Shown one piece after another: positions 53,836 to 64,000 of a DNA stretch of 64,000 nucleotides. The translations under genes were made by a program, and so were the position numbers. The number at the start of each line of letters is the position of its first letter. Within the stretch, counting starts at the first letter, position 1. The stretch lies in assembly GCA_031841125.1 (NCBI GenBank), contig CM063106.1, positions 310,001 through 374,000 on the forward strand, in the 5' to 3' direction. Under the pieces are notes generated by a model that had not been told where the DNA came from, searched no databases, and worked only from the letters and a program-made list of their open reading frames with translations. The stretch comes from Acanthococcus lagerstroemiae (lineage: Eukaryota > Arthropoda > Insecta > Hemiptera > Eriococcidae).

Positions 53836-55531
53836 TTCTTATCATCATCATTATATATCATACTAAACATGTTCTGGTTTTCTTCTGAGTTTGTATAAAG
53901 ATCTATAGTCATTATTACGTGAAATGTAAGGAGCAAACTGTGGATTTACGTAGGTATTTTCTTGTGACTAATGCATTGGAAAAATTTTCTCAAACAGCTT
54001 TGAACTTTGTAGTTTACTTGCTTTGGGCACTCACACACATCTACCTTGGTCTTTTTCGTTATCAGCGGGATCACAATTAGTCTCCTCTACACTCTTTATC
54101 CCTTGAAATTGGAGGGCGATGATACTGAACTCACTTAAACTTTAGCCAACTCACTTAAACCCACGGTCAAGGGTAATAAAAATCCAAAAAAATCAAAGCC
54201 CCCACCCCCCACCCCCCAAAAAAGAGAGAAAGAAATAATAAAAATGAACTACAAAAAGTAAGATTTTTTTCACTGTAATACTTCTTTTGTAAGAAAGAAA
54301 AAAAGAAAACATGACGTCACAAACGATAATAGCGGTACTCGTAGTATAGTTTTACATCTTTCATTTAGGGGGGGGGGGGGCAATTTCGAAACTGGGGGGC
54401 TTATCCCCAGCCTCCTATATTTCCGCCCCTGTTTCATGCCGAAAATAGAAATTAAACAAAAGACTGAAAATCCAAGAAGGTGATGCGTTGTTTTCAATTA
54501 TAGAAACATTTTCCCTTCATTCATGACAAAAAATTTGACCCACAAGTATGCTATGAAATATCAAGTCCTCTATGTACATATAATTTTCAAGTTTCAAGAA
54601 ATTTAGTGAGTCGTGCCCAATTCAAACAAACATTGCAGTCCTGGTCATTATGACAGAATTTTCCAATTCTATGTCCTTTGTTCTCTCTCTCAAGGTATAA
54701 TTTGCTAATTTTTATATTTTTAAATGACCATGATTGAAAATGGATGACTTTAAATGACTTCATGACCTTTTTTCAAGATAAATGACTTTCAATGTCTTAA
54801 ATGACAGTTAGAACCCTATTCATATATGAATGGGGAATTCAGGCGTCAGAAAAATGATGTATGAAAGGATTTCATCGCTAATTATTAATGAGATAATACG
54901 ACTCGAGCATAATTCTGTCATATGTATCAATTAAAGATTGGAACGTTGATGTTAAATTCATAATGGTAGACGTACAATGACAAGGAATTCCATTCCATTC
55001 CATTCCATTCCCAATTCCCATTCAAGCTGCTGCTAGTCATCGCGTGGGATTACAGACAATAAGGTTTTGCCCCACTCAAGAAAAACAGAATTTTCTGTGT
55101 TGTATAGCACCAGATTTACCAACAGGCACTACAACAAGCATCAGCTCAGAGCTGCTGATTTTGAGCATTTTTGTTTTCAGGACATTTTGGTGGGCCTCCA
55201 GCCAGACACAATGCTGTAAATAAAAGCTATTGAACAGATACAAAAAAAAGAATTCCCAGCTAGGTGCCTGGGGGCCCAAGTGCTTGTAAGCGACTTTAAT
55301 CCTAATCCGGGGCTGGTATTGTACAATGTCTTGCTTCATGATTTCCACAATAATGCTATTGAAGAAATTAAGAGAATCCCAATCCGATCTCTACTTAGTC
55401 TACCTAATTAAAATAATCGAACAGGAATAGGTATAGGAAATGATAACTAATTGACAATCAGTGATGACGGGAACACATGTGGCATCAGTTACTGTGTACA
55501 TTCTTGAACAAAATTTGCAAATATACGAGTA

Positions 55532-56032
55532 CAGGGTGTCCCAAAAGCATGAGCGTAGCCAAGAGGGGGGAGGCGAAGGGGGAAACCTGAAATTGAATGT
55601 AAAAATATACAAGAATGAGAAATTTTTCGCCTTTAAAACACGTTTTTTTGAAAAAATTTTGCTTGAGCAGTAATTTTACCTTCATTTTTATAAAATAGTC
55701 CCCTAATACATATTATATCAGCAATTTTCAAAAAATACCACAATTTTCGACTTTTTTCCCCTTGAAAGTCTTACTCCCCCCTCCCCTTGAGAAAATCCTG
55801 ACTACAACACTGCCCAAAAGTCAGGTTCCAATTTTGCTCGGTAACACTACACATACTGCCTGATTCCCGCCCGTCTTCATGCGTTTCACGACCAGACTTT
55901 GAATGTGACCACGGCAGACACACGGAACATTTTTGTGTACCTTCTTGCCGTTCTGCAAATCGTGCGGTTCGCGGGTTTAGTTGCTGAAATCGAAGTGATC
56001 AGATAGTGGGACCAGACTTCTAGAACACCCTG
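55532..56032. mobile_element. 501-bp MITE with CAGGGTGTCC ends and TA duplication
   Basis: Second copy of the 10655-11146 element, in the duplicated block. The right end is slightly worn (GAACACCCTG). TA is present on both sides. Confidence 0.65.
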
Positions 56033-56719
56033 TACACCCCTCCTCACTCTGAAACAGTCTACTATTTCCAAGATGTACCCAATTGATATACTTTGATCGA
56101 CGTATCATCTTATAATTCGCATACAAATTATATCCTCCTTTGATGTGGAGAAGAATTTCGAGTTCGGCAAGGAATAACTGAATAAAGCTTCAAGCTTTGA
56201 CTGAGAAATTCCTGGTTCTACAATGTAAAATCTGACCCCCCTCCCCCAATTAGGGCGCTAGAAATGCACAGACGCGAAATTAGATACATACATTTTAATG
56301 AAAAAACATGGGGTCTGAGGGGTCAAGCAAAAATTGTTTAAACGGCCGGTGGACCGGCTAGGGGCAATTTTCCCCCTACCCACCTTCATTGATACACTCC
56401 TAGAATAATTAGTAACTGAATATTCCATTAAATGAGAAAAAAATGTGACATAACTTACCAATAAATAACAGTGCATGCAAATCCGCTTCACGAATATTAA
56501 ACCACTGCACCACTCAAAGACGCATGAAATTTGTAACTGAAACCACTTCGCAACTTGGCAATTCCATACTTCCAGACTCCCGAGTCGAGATAACACACTC
56601 GTACCTATTACCGAACAGGATCGTACGAATATTCGCAAACGTAGGCGCCGACGCGACAACAACCTTCAAAGCTCAATTCTTTTGCACATCACTATGCGGC
56701 TGACGAATATTCGATGATC

Positions 56720-57003
56720 ATAGTCGAACTTTGGACACTGTTTGATAGTAATTCGACAACAATCAAATTTACTCGTTCCACTCAGTCGAACTTCCGACAC
56801 TGTTCGACAATAATTCGACAGCAATCAAATTTATCGGTCACGCTCAGTCGAACTACTGACACTGTTCGACGATAATTCGACAGCAATCAAATTTATTCGT
56901 CCCGCCCCTTTATTTTCAGCCAATTAGAAAGCTTTAATCGAAGATTTCGATAGTTCGACACATGTCGAACTGTCGAATGACACTAATTTTGTCAGATCGG
57001 GCA
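56720..57003. repeat. TTCGACA module with three 61-bp units
   Basis: As 11715-11945 but with an additional unit (TCGGTCACGCTCAGTCGAAC begins the extra one). Ends in the TTCGACACATGTCGAA near-palindrome and GATCGGGC. Confidence 0.6.
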
Positions 57004-57399
57004 GCGATAGCAGTAAAATTGAAAAAATATCTGATTTGTCAAGTTAGCAAATAATAAACAAGACAATGCATCAATTAACTGTATTAATTATAAAAATTGA
57101 ATCATGATGTACATTTGTATTCCAACAAGGACGCCATCATCTCTCAAACTGAAGAACAATATGAAGTTTTTGAAAGGTTATGCGTTGACCACAGATAAAA
57201 ATGATAAGAAGTACAAAATGTAGGGTACTATCTCTTAGCTCTTACATGAGTCAATGTGGGAAATTCCTTCAAGCACCTGTAAAAACCTTAAGTACAAAGT
57301 TACTCTCCTTAGAAGTTCCTGCGCTGTTGAAGGCTGTCATTTAAATTGTAAACAATGCACGATCTGTACTCATTTGTATTCTTGTAACTGATGCGTGGA
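57004..57399. other. Spacer, no feature
   Basis: AT-rich DNA between the duplicated block and the truncated BEL element. Nothing recognised. Confidence 0.4.
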
Positions 57400-58464
57400 C
57401 CATATTGTGAGAAACAATATTTGTAAACATATTTGTAGGTGACGGTTTTGCACTTTTTCGAGCTCGGTAGCCCCTTTCAGAATGTGGTGTATATAAGCGC
57501 GCAGTTTAATAGCAGTTTCGAGGGTATCGGCTCCACACAGCAGGTCATCCATATAAAAGCTGCGTTGAATAGCTTGCTTAGCGAGGACATTATCGGTAGA
57601 CTCATTGCTTAGAACTTCCAAGCATTTTGTAGCTAAGAATGAGGCGGGCTTAGTCCCATACGTGACAGTGTTTAATTGGTAGACTAGAAACGGTTTGTTA
57701 GGCGACTCTCGCCAAAGAATGGATTGGAAACGACGGTCATCTTCATGAACAAGAACACAACGGTACATCTTGGCAATGTCAGCGGTGAAAGAGATGGGGT
57801 ATGTGCGAAACACCATCAACTGATCAAATAACTCCGGTTGAAGGACTGGGCCTTTCATCAGAATGTCATTGAGCGAAGATCCAGAAGTTGACTTAGCTGA
57901 AGCATGAAACACAACTCGTAGCTTCGTGGTAGTACTGGATGGACGCAATACGATACGGTGGGGAATAAAATATCGGTCGATAGAATCGTTGGAGGGCATA
58001 GGGGTCATGTGACCAAGAGCTTCATATTCACGCATGAAACTGATATAAGCTTCTCTAGTAGGCTGATCTAGAGACCTTTCCATCTTCTTAAAGTACCCTA
58101 GAGCGCGGAACTTATTGTTTGTAATTGCAGATGGATTAGATTTGAACGGTAGGTGGACAACCAACTGCCCATTTGGCTGATGGAGGAAATTCTTTGCAAA
58201 GTGATCATCGCAGGATTTTTCTTCGGTAGAGATAAGATTTGTAGGGCATGCTTCTTCGATTTTCCAAAAACGGGTGAGCTGCTGACCTAATTCAGAATCA
58301 GTTGTAACTAATCCACAACAAGAATCAGCTACACAATCAACCTCCTCATTTGCGACTACAGAGGATACGGTCCAACCAAAGTAGGTTGATTGCAGGCACA
58401 TCGAATCTATCCATACCTGTTCACCTGTGACGACCTTATCATAAACATCTATCCCAAGCAACAA
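57400..58464 (-). pseudogene. BEL/Pao reverse transcriptase, N-terminal half
   Basis: One long open frame. The A17 linker has GVDVYDKVV-like and FWKIEEACPTN boxes. RT follows with HRIVLRPSSTTTKLRVVFHA (near 57935), SFTADIAKMYRCVLVHEDD (motif A), QLNTVTYGTKPASF and FYMDDLLCGADT (motif C near 57555, intact). About 30 residues later the similarity to BEL ends (around 57460) and the frame runs on to 57370 as unrelated residues. Truncated rather than decayed: the kept part has no internal stops. Confidence 0.85.
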
Positions 58465-58526
58465 GTCTATAGTTGGAATGTTGACTACAGGCTCATAAAA
58501 AAGGGGGTCAGCTAGAGCGAATTCTC

Positions 58527-58796
58527 TCAGAAGATTTGAGTACTTTGAAATGGAAAGGTTATTAATGGTATAAGGAAGGGAGGTAGGATATACAGTTGCA
58601 TTGAGTTAAGAGAAAAACATTTAAAACGACTAATCAATTCAATATCGACAAAACGGTTGCAATTAGTTTTAACATTATTAACACCAGCTATATTTTGTAA
58701 CGATTTAGAAATAGAAAACGGTAAATGATATCGTGATACAAACGCTTGATTTATTAAGCTGCGCTGAGCTCCAGTATGTAGCAGGACACGGATCAA
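58527..58796 (-). pseudogene. BEL/Pao protease with changed active site
   Basis: IRVLLHTGAQRSLINQAFV corresponds to the A17 block (L-L-D-S/T-G-S/A-Q). The catalytic aspartate position is histidine here (HTG). Downstream the sequence FVDIELISRFKCF is protease-like and then breaks. Frames differ from those of Gag and RT on either side, so frameshifts lie near 58800 and 58500. Confidence 0.7.
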
Positions 58797-58814
58797 CCCT
58801 GTGACATCACCACA

Positions 58815-59906
58815 TCAAAATCGGACTAAAGCTGATGGAAGTACAGCTACTGGTTCAGTGGCTAATGAACAGACGCTAGTGTTCACAGAACTCGTGGCTC
58901 CACTCTGTGCAGCATTTGGCGACAGAGTTGAAGCTGGAGGCGTGCTTGTCGACACAGGAAGCGTATTTGATGGCTTGGCCGACTCGGATATAGAAGCTGG
59001 TGGGTTACCAAAATGCAACAAAGTCTGATGCGACCTTGCACACTGGTTACACCTAGGCGGTTTGCAGCATTCCTTTGTGGTGTGATTCGACCCGAAGCAA
59101 TTGCAGCAGAGATTGTTAGCTCTAATTACTTCATACCGATTGACTGGACTCAAAGATTTGAAGGCTACGCAGTCAATTAAAAAATAGTGCGCTTTACAGC
59201 ACACACACGGGAGCTTAATTGGCGGTCGATTCGTTAACGGTGATGCGGGGGCGACAGAAGACGGTTCGGTAGAAACGGTAGCTGTGAGTAATTTCTTCTT
59301 CTCAGGTTTGGAAGAAGTCAGTTTTGGACTGAACACGCGGTCCTCGATATTGAACGCGCGACTCTGCAGAAATTTCTGTAGCTCTTTGTACACGGGATAC
59401 GATCGCGAGACAACAGAATTCTCCCAATCACGCGCGGTGTTGTTATCCAGCAGATTGCTAACCCAGAAGCAGATGAAACGAGAAAAAGTCTCATTAACTT
59501 TCTCACCAGCAGATTTCAAACCCCTGATGAACATATCAGCTTCATCTATCAATCCGCGAATTTCAGCTTCGGATTTTATGCGTTTGACATTCACGAATTT
59601 TCGAAACACATTTCGAAGGACGCTGCGAGGATTATCGTATCGAGCAACAACATAGCTCCAGGCTTCAGGATAGGAACGTTCCTCTAAATCAAAATCACAG
59701 ACATGGAGCTTAGCATCACCTACTAACGAGTCTTTCAGATAAAATAGCTTCTGAATGTTAGTAAGCTCTTTGTTATTATGGACTAAATTTTTGAAAAGCT
59801 GCCTGAAGCTTTTAAAGGCAGTGATGTCTCCGCAGAATTTGGGTACGGTGATTTCTTTTAGTCTTAACTGATTTCCGCCAGCTCCAGTAACTGAGCGGTT
59901 CATCAA
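58815..59906 (-). pseudogene. BEL/Pao Gag
   Basis: Starts near a conserved ITVPKFCGDITAFKSFRQLF block (59835). It continues with KLFYLKDSLVGDA (DUF1759-like), RYDNPRSVLRNVF, DNNTARDWENSV and KELQKFLQSRAF, and then a Pro/Ser-rich spacer. Zinc-knuckle motifs follow (CVCCKAHYFLIDC, LCCNCFGSNHTTKECCK, RCNQCARSH). A Ser/Pro/Thr-rich linker leads to the protease. About 360 codons are open. It is continuous in sense with the N-terminal piece upstream after a frame break at 59907-59994. Confidence 0.85.
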
Positions 59907-59994
59907 CTCGGCATTTACTACGGATTGTCGATTTTCGTCAGCCGATATTCATCTTTTGAAATTTCGAATTTTTGCTTCGGTAGAAAAAACGACA

Positions 59995-60219
59995 TCACTT
60001 ACTTCTTCGGATTCTCTCATGATCGAGTTCATTTTCCATTTGAGCATAGAGTAGATCAAGCTCATCTCCTGACGCGAGTATCTGATCAAAAATCTCGTCA
60101 TACTTGGCTTTAACGGTTCGGTATTCGGTGAGGATAGCTTCGAGCTTGCTCAAACGTTCGAAATCTAGCTGTCTTTGACCACTTAACGATTTGATGGTAG
60201 ATATATCCAGATCAATCAC
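59995..60219 (-). pseudogene. BEL/Pao Gag N-terminus
   Basis: An ATG-initiated frame, MIDLDISTIKSLSGQ, followed by a predicted coiled coil (LSKLEAILTEYRTVKAKYDE, FDQILASGDELDLLYAQM). This is the usual N-terminal helical part of insect BEL Gag. It ends ahead of a frameshift, with the Gag body in another frame from 59906 on. This ATG is probably the original start. Confidence 0.65.
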
Positions 60220-60680
60220 GAGTAAGTGAACAGATCAGATAGTTTTACCTTTTTGTATCATCCAACAACTGGACTCATCTTGGGTATGAGAGCAAGCAGA
60301 TGAAGGCCGCTGATGAATACATCGCATAACTTTGCTCAAGTCACATTTCCAACAAAGCAAAACCAACACACAACATTAGTAGGTACATAACTCGCGTAGT
60401 TCTCAGGGCCATTGGCATTCAAAAGGATGTGCAGCTTCTAATTCGAATAGTTGTTGGTAACGTGGTAGGCAATGGTAGTAACCTGAAACCGGTTTCATAT
60501 AGTTGTAATACAAACAGGGTTGACTTCACCTTTGCAGCATTCAAGCGACAGATGGAGATAATTTGTCAATTAACCAGTACATACCAAATGTTTCGGCATA
60601 CATGCAAATACAAAACATGACTCGGGTTATGAATAGACTGGCATCGATTTTACAAACGTTGATATCAGACTGTACACAAC
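60220..60680. other. Probable BEL leader and anonymous DNA
   Basis: Sequence upstream of the minus-strand BEL gag. No LTR ends matching the other BEL element (TGTAAAGG ... CTAACAACA) are visible, so the 5' LTR is either absent or of another family. A 63-codon frame at 60429-60620 is not supported. Confidence 0.4.
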
Positions 60681-60815
60681 TGTGGTATCTGTGTGTATAT
60701 ATATATATAGCGTTAGCTTTCTTATCAGTACCGAGATGTTAGTTTTAGACTGTTGTAGTGATCGAGTTGATTATTCATGTTTTATTATTAAGTGAATAAA
60801 CGGAGTAAAATATCA
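60681..60815 (+). repeat. Candidate 5' LTR of the gypsy element
   Basis: TGTGGTATCTGTGTG at the start and AAAATATCA at the end (TG...CA) enclose a TATATATATATAG box (60700) and GTGAATAAACGG (60791), a possible poly-A signal. Four bases later comes a TGG-type primer site. Without the 3' LTR in the window the left boundary is a guess; a start at 60671 (TGTACACAAC) is also possible. Confidence 0.5.
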
Positions 60816-60819
60816 TAAA

Positions 60820-60831
60820 TGGCGACGAGGA
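60820..60831 (+). promoter_or_regulatory. Candidate primer binding site
   Basis: TGGCGACGAGGA follows the LTR. It begins with TGG as expected for pairing with the CCA end of a tRNA. The tRNA was not identified. Confidence 0.55.
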
Positions 60832-60893
60832 GAAACTATGTTCGTTCGTTCTGGTATTAGATTCAGTCGATAGTGTCATCGGTTGTGTTCATT

Positions 60894-62843
60894 ATGGAGA
60901 AGATCAAAATTCCACCGTTTGCTGTATCGAAAGCTCTGAGTGACCAGGAGTGGACTCGTTGGAAGTCTATGTTGGAGTTCTTTTTCGTAGCTGAGAAAGT
61001 CGCAACACCCGCTCAGAAAACAGCGTATCTAGTGCTGTTTGGTGGCCCTGAAATCCAGGATTTATACTATTCCTTACCACAAGCAGATGTTCCAGCCGAT
61101 CAGGATGGGTACACTTTTACCATATCTCGTTTGGAGGAAAAAATCGTTCCTAAAGGTAATAAGTGGTTTGAAAGATACTCGTTCTCTCTTCTCAGACAGT
61201 TACCAAACGAACCGGTATCAACGTTTGTAACTCGCATCCGTAAAGAAGCTAAGAAATGCGAATTTCCAGCTACATGGCTTGAAGAAGCTATTCAAGGGCA
61301 GTTAATTGCTGGTATTGCTAATGAAGATCTTCGTAAGCGGTTATTAGATAAAGCTGATATCACCCTGACCAAAGCGGAGCAGTTAGCACGAAATTTCGAA
61401 ATTGTGATGTCTCAGTCAGGTGCAATGGCGTCTCATGCATCACAAACTGCATCTGGATCTACCGCAAATGTTACTACCGTTAATCATACGCAGACCAAAT
61501 CGACAAAGCAGAAGAAAGACCAAAAGGGTAAGGAGAAGGAGAAATCTAACTCTAGAGCTAACTCAAATCGTCCGTTGAATTGCTACTGCTGTGGAAAAGC
61601 TGGGCATATCGCCAAAGATCATAAATGTCCTGCTCTGGAATCAGTCTGTAATAAGTGCCAGAAAAAAGGTCATTTTTCGTCAGTCTGTCATTCTAAAGGA
61701 TCTACTCCCGCAGTTTCAACTTCCACCACAGTCAAACAGGTCAGTGATGAGTTCATTTTTCGCGTTCCAAACCAAAATGAGGATGACCAGGATGAGCTTG
61801 TCGATCTTCTGATTGGGTCAGTCCGGGAAACGTTTTTTATTGATTCTGGATCTCGCTGCACATTGATGTCAGTTGCAAGCTGGAACCAACTTCGGCGTTC
61901 GGGTGCCCAAGTTGTTAAAGTCTTACCTGATCCTGAGGCTAATTTCTTTGACAGCACTGGGACAATCAAGTACACCGTTGTTAAAACGCTTGAAGTGGAG
62001 ATCGTCCATGGTTCTCGATCAGTTGTGACGTCACTAGTGGTCATGAGAGAAAATCTTCAAACACTTCTAGGCCGCATTGATGCCAAGAATCTAGGTTTAT
62101 TGTGTGTTGGACCTCACGCTTGTGGATGTCGAAAAGAGCGGGTCCGAATGGTTCCTACAAGTTCGACGCCGCTAGGAAAACTCAAAAATTTCCAACTTCG
62201 TATTGCAGTTGACAAATCTGTGGAACCTGTTATCCAACCCTTCCGCAGAGTACCGTATCATCTCAAAAGTCAAGTAGAAGAGCTAGTCAAAGAACTTCTA
62301 CGCCTAGACATTATTGAACCAGTTGAAGGAGCATCATCTTGGGTATCGCCAGTGGTTCTTGTCCCAAAGTCTGACAGTACGATCCGATTATGTGTAGACA
62401 TGCGGCGAGCAAATGAGGCAGTACTCTGTGAGAAACATCCAATACCAACAATTGAGGATGTTACACCTTATCTGCAAGGAGCAAGCTTCTTCAGCAAAAT
62501 CGATTTGAAGCAGGCATACCATCAAATTGAGTTGGAACCTGAATTAAGGGAAATAACTACCTTTGCAACGCACATGGGTCTGTTTCGCTACAAAAGGTTG
62601 ATGTTTGGCCTCAAAAGTGCCCCTGAACAATTCCAGAAGCTGATGGAGTCAATGCTTCAATCATGTAAAGGAGTCTTCAACTACCTGGACGACTTACTTG
62701 TTTATGGCAAAACCTTGGAGGAACACGACGAAAATCTGAAAGCTGTTCTTGAGCGACTCAACGACCTTGGATTCACCATCAATGCTCGGAAAAGTGTTTT
62801 TCGCAGCCGATCAGTTACATTTTTGGGTCATATCATATCTTAG
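60894..62843 (+). pseudogene. Gypsy Gag-protease-RT, ended by an in-frame stop
   Basis: Start chosen at ATG in TTCATTATGG (MEKIKIPPFAV); the frame is open a little further upstream but only from a GTG. Gag has WTRWKSMLEFFFVAEKV and a helical body. Two CCHC knuckles follow (CYCCGKAGHIAKDHKC, CNKCQKKGHFSSVC, about residues 230-265). The protease has FFIDSGSRCTLM (about residue 315). RT has VSPVVLVPKSDSTIRLCVDM, then SKIDLKQAYHQIEL (motif A) and FNYLDDLLVYGK (motif C YLDD, about residue 600). A TAG at 62841 ends it just after FLGHIIS, where the frame otherwise continues unbroken into RNase H. Gag and pol share one frame, as in several insect gypsy lineages. Confidence 0.85.
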
Positions 62844-63560
62844 AACTCTATCAAACCAACACTTGATAAAGTTCAAGCGATCCGAGAATTTCGAATTCCT
62901 GCTAACCCTGAGGAATTGCGAAGCTTTATTGGGCTAGTAACATATGTTGGTAAATTTATACCAAACTTGTCAACAGAGCTGGATGTGTTGCAAAAAGTTG
63001 CTCGTTCTTTGCCGTTTGCTTGGACACCTGAGGCTGAACAGACCTTTGTTCACATCTCATCATTGCTGTCAGCCGAGAGTCATCTTTCTCTGTTTGATCC
63101 TGACCTTCCAAGCAGTGTTATGGCAGATGCTTCACCAGTTGGCCTTGGAGCAGTACTTTTACAACAAAAAGGAGTTGATGTACGTGTTATCTACTATGTG
63201 AGCCGTTCTTTATCAACAGTGGAACGTCGCTACTCTCAAACGGAAAAGGAGGCTTTAGCAATTGTCTTTGCAGTCGAGCGTCTCCGTCTGTTTCTTTTGG
63301 GAAGATCTTTCGAGTTGGTGACTGACCATAAGCCATTGGAAACCATCTTCTCAACTCGATCAAAACCATGTGCAAGATTGGAGCGTTGGATCTTGCGCCT
63401 TCAAGGCTTCCGATACACCATTCGATATGCTCCAGGAAAAAATAACATCGCAGATCCTCTCTCACGTCTTTTACAAGTAAATGAGAATATCACTACAGTC
63501 AATGAGATGTATGAACGAAATCTCTTGATGTTTGTACGAGAGTTGGCCCCCGCGCAGTAA
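62844..63560 (+). pseudogene. Gypsy RT connection and RNase H
   Basis: Same frame as the upstream part, open to a TAA at 63558. It begins IKPTLDKVQAIREF and RSFIGLVTYVGKFIPNLS (RT thumb). RNase H follows: MADASPVGLGAVLLQ (first catalytic D), YSQTEKEALAIVFAVERL (E), ELVTDHKPLETIF (D), and YAPGKNNIADPLSR (last D). All four catalytic positions are present. The frame is then lost within a run of five C (63547-63551). Confidence 0.85.
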
Positions 63561-64000
63561 CGTTGTACGAAATCTGGTCAGCTACTCAGAAGGATCCGGA
63601 ACTATCAAAGATTGTCAGTAATCTCGAAAACAATCAAACCATTACTGATAGACCATACTCTGTTATTCAGGCAGAGCTCGGAGTTGTTGGAGGAGTTCTC
63701 ATGCGCGGATCACGCATAGTTGTTCCCACAAACCTTCGCGAACGTGTACTTACCAATGCACATGAGGGACATCCAGGGATTACCAAAATCAAGGATCGTC
63801 TTCGTCTGAAGGTATGGTGGCCAGGTATTGACGCTCAAGCTGAGAAAACCACCAAAACATGTGATGCTTGTCAGAAAGTGGCGAAAGGAATCACCCTTGA
63901 GCAAATGTCACGTCGAGAACTGCCAGATGGACCTTGGCAGGACTTAGTAATTGATTTTAAGAATCTGCCCAATGGTTCTTATCTCTGTGTCGTAGTGGAC
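63552..64000 (+). pseudogene. Gypsy integrase, N-terminal part
   Basis: After a one-base shift the frame reads through ELSKIVSNLENNQ, GGVLMRGSRIVVPTNL and the integrase zinc domain: HEGHPGITKIKDRL supplies the HH pair, with WWPGID, and CDACQKVAKG the CC pair. It then enters the catalytic core with WQDLVIDFKNLPNG (first catalytic D) and LCVVVD at the window edge. The frame is open to base 64000. Confidence 0.85.

Larger units (their letters stand above)
52662..57003 (+). repeat. Segmental duplication, copy 2 (partner 7567-11943)
   Basis: Same content and order as copy 1. It starts exactly at the BEL LTR edge and ends in GTCAGATCGGGC. Relative to copy 1 it has a 220-bp deletion at about 53363, extra sequence at 53215-53245 and 56337-56455, and a third 61-bp unit. 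Confidence 0.85.
57400..60219 (-). mobile_element. BEL/Pao LTR retrotransposon on the minus strand, 3'-truncated
   Basis: Gag, protease and the first half of RT are present in order. RNase H, integrase and 3' LTR are missing. The 5' LTR was not identified in the anonymous DNA above 60220. It is a different BEL subfamily from the plus-strand copy (Gag boxes only moderately similar). Confidence 0.85.
60681..64000 (+). mobile_element. Ty3/gypsy LTR retrotransposon, cut by the window edge
   Basis: LTR, primer site, Gag, zinc knuckles, protease, RT, RNase H and the start of integrase follow in canonical order. Only two disabling changes were seen in 3.1 kb, so it looks much younger than the BEL, copia and LINE copies. 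No envelope region can be judged because the element leaves the window in the integrase core. Confidence 0.9.

Overview
This is a eukaryotic window and almost certainly an animal one, most likely an arthropod. It is AT-rich. It carries BEL/Pao elements (a group known only from animals), Ty3/gypsy, Ty1/copia, RTE-like LINEs, a mariner remnant, hAT-like and Tc1/mariner-like MITEs and foldback elements, and it has a candidate 58-bp intron of insect type. I could not narrow the species. No complete host gene, rRNA, tRNA or CRISPR array was found; nearly every recognisable coding stretch belongs to a broken transposable element.

Layout. 1-4.7 kb: a LINE scrap, then a 0.9-kb tandem repeat split by a 1.4-kb foldback element flanked by TA. 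4.8-12.2 kb: TTCGACA-rich modules, small TIR elements and a LINE remnant; 7567-11943 recurs in direct orientation at 52662-57003. 12.7-13.4 kb: an array of short GGGCACCTC/GAGGCCC-type motifs, seen again at 32.4-32.7 kb. 13.4-30.0 kb: a composite locus in which a degenerate ~120-bp minisatellite (four blocks) alternates with three RTE-like LINE corpses in opposite orientations. Two blocks form a nearly identical 2.8-kb inverted repeat (about 16541-19361 against 23476-26300).

30-41.7 kb: mostly non-coding, with hAT-like MITEs bearing perfect 8-bp target duplications (30.2 and 35.6 kb), a ~0.95-kb palindrome (33.3-34.3 kb), a tight 239-bp hairpin (38.3 kb), microsatellites, LINE, copia and mariner scraps, and a few small frames that may be host exons (30.5, 31.9, 36.6, 39.4 kb). 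41739-46630: a 4.9-kb foldback element made of about twelve ~300-bp monomers that switch orientation internally, with GC-rich terminal inverted modules and a near-perfect 9-bp flanking duplication, the architecture of Mutator-related foldback (FB) elements.

46.6-64 kb: a retrotransposon graveyard. A copia fragment runs in frame into a 5'-truncated BEL/Pao element that keeps its 3' LTR; then comes the second copy of the 4.4-kb duplication, a 3'-truncated BEL/Pao element on the minus strand, and a fairly young-looking Ty3/gypsy element that runs off the right edge with one in-frame stop and one single-base frameshift. The dominant theme is inverted-repeat DNA at every scale (0.13 to 16 kb). Such a locus could produce double-stranded RNA or act as a small-RNA cluster, but that is inference.
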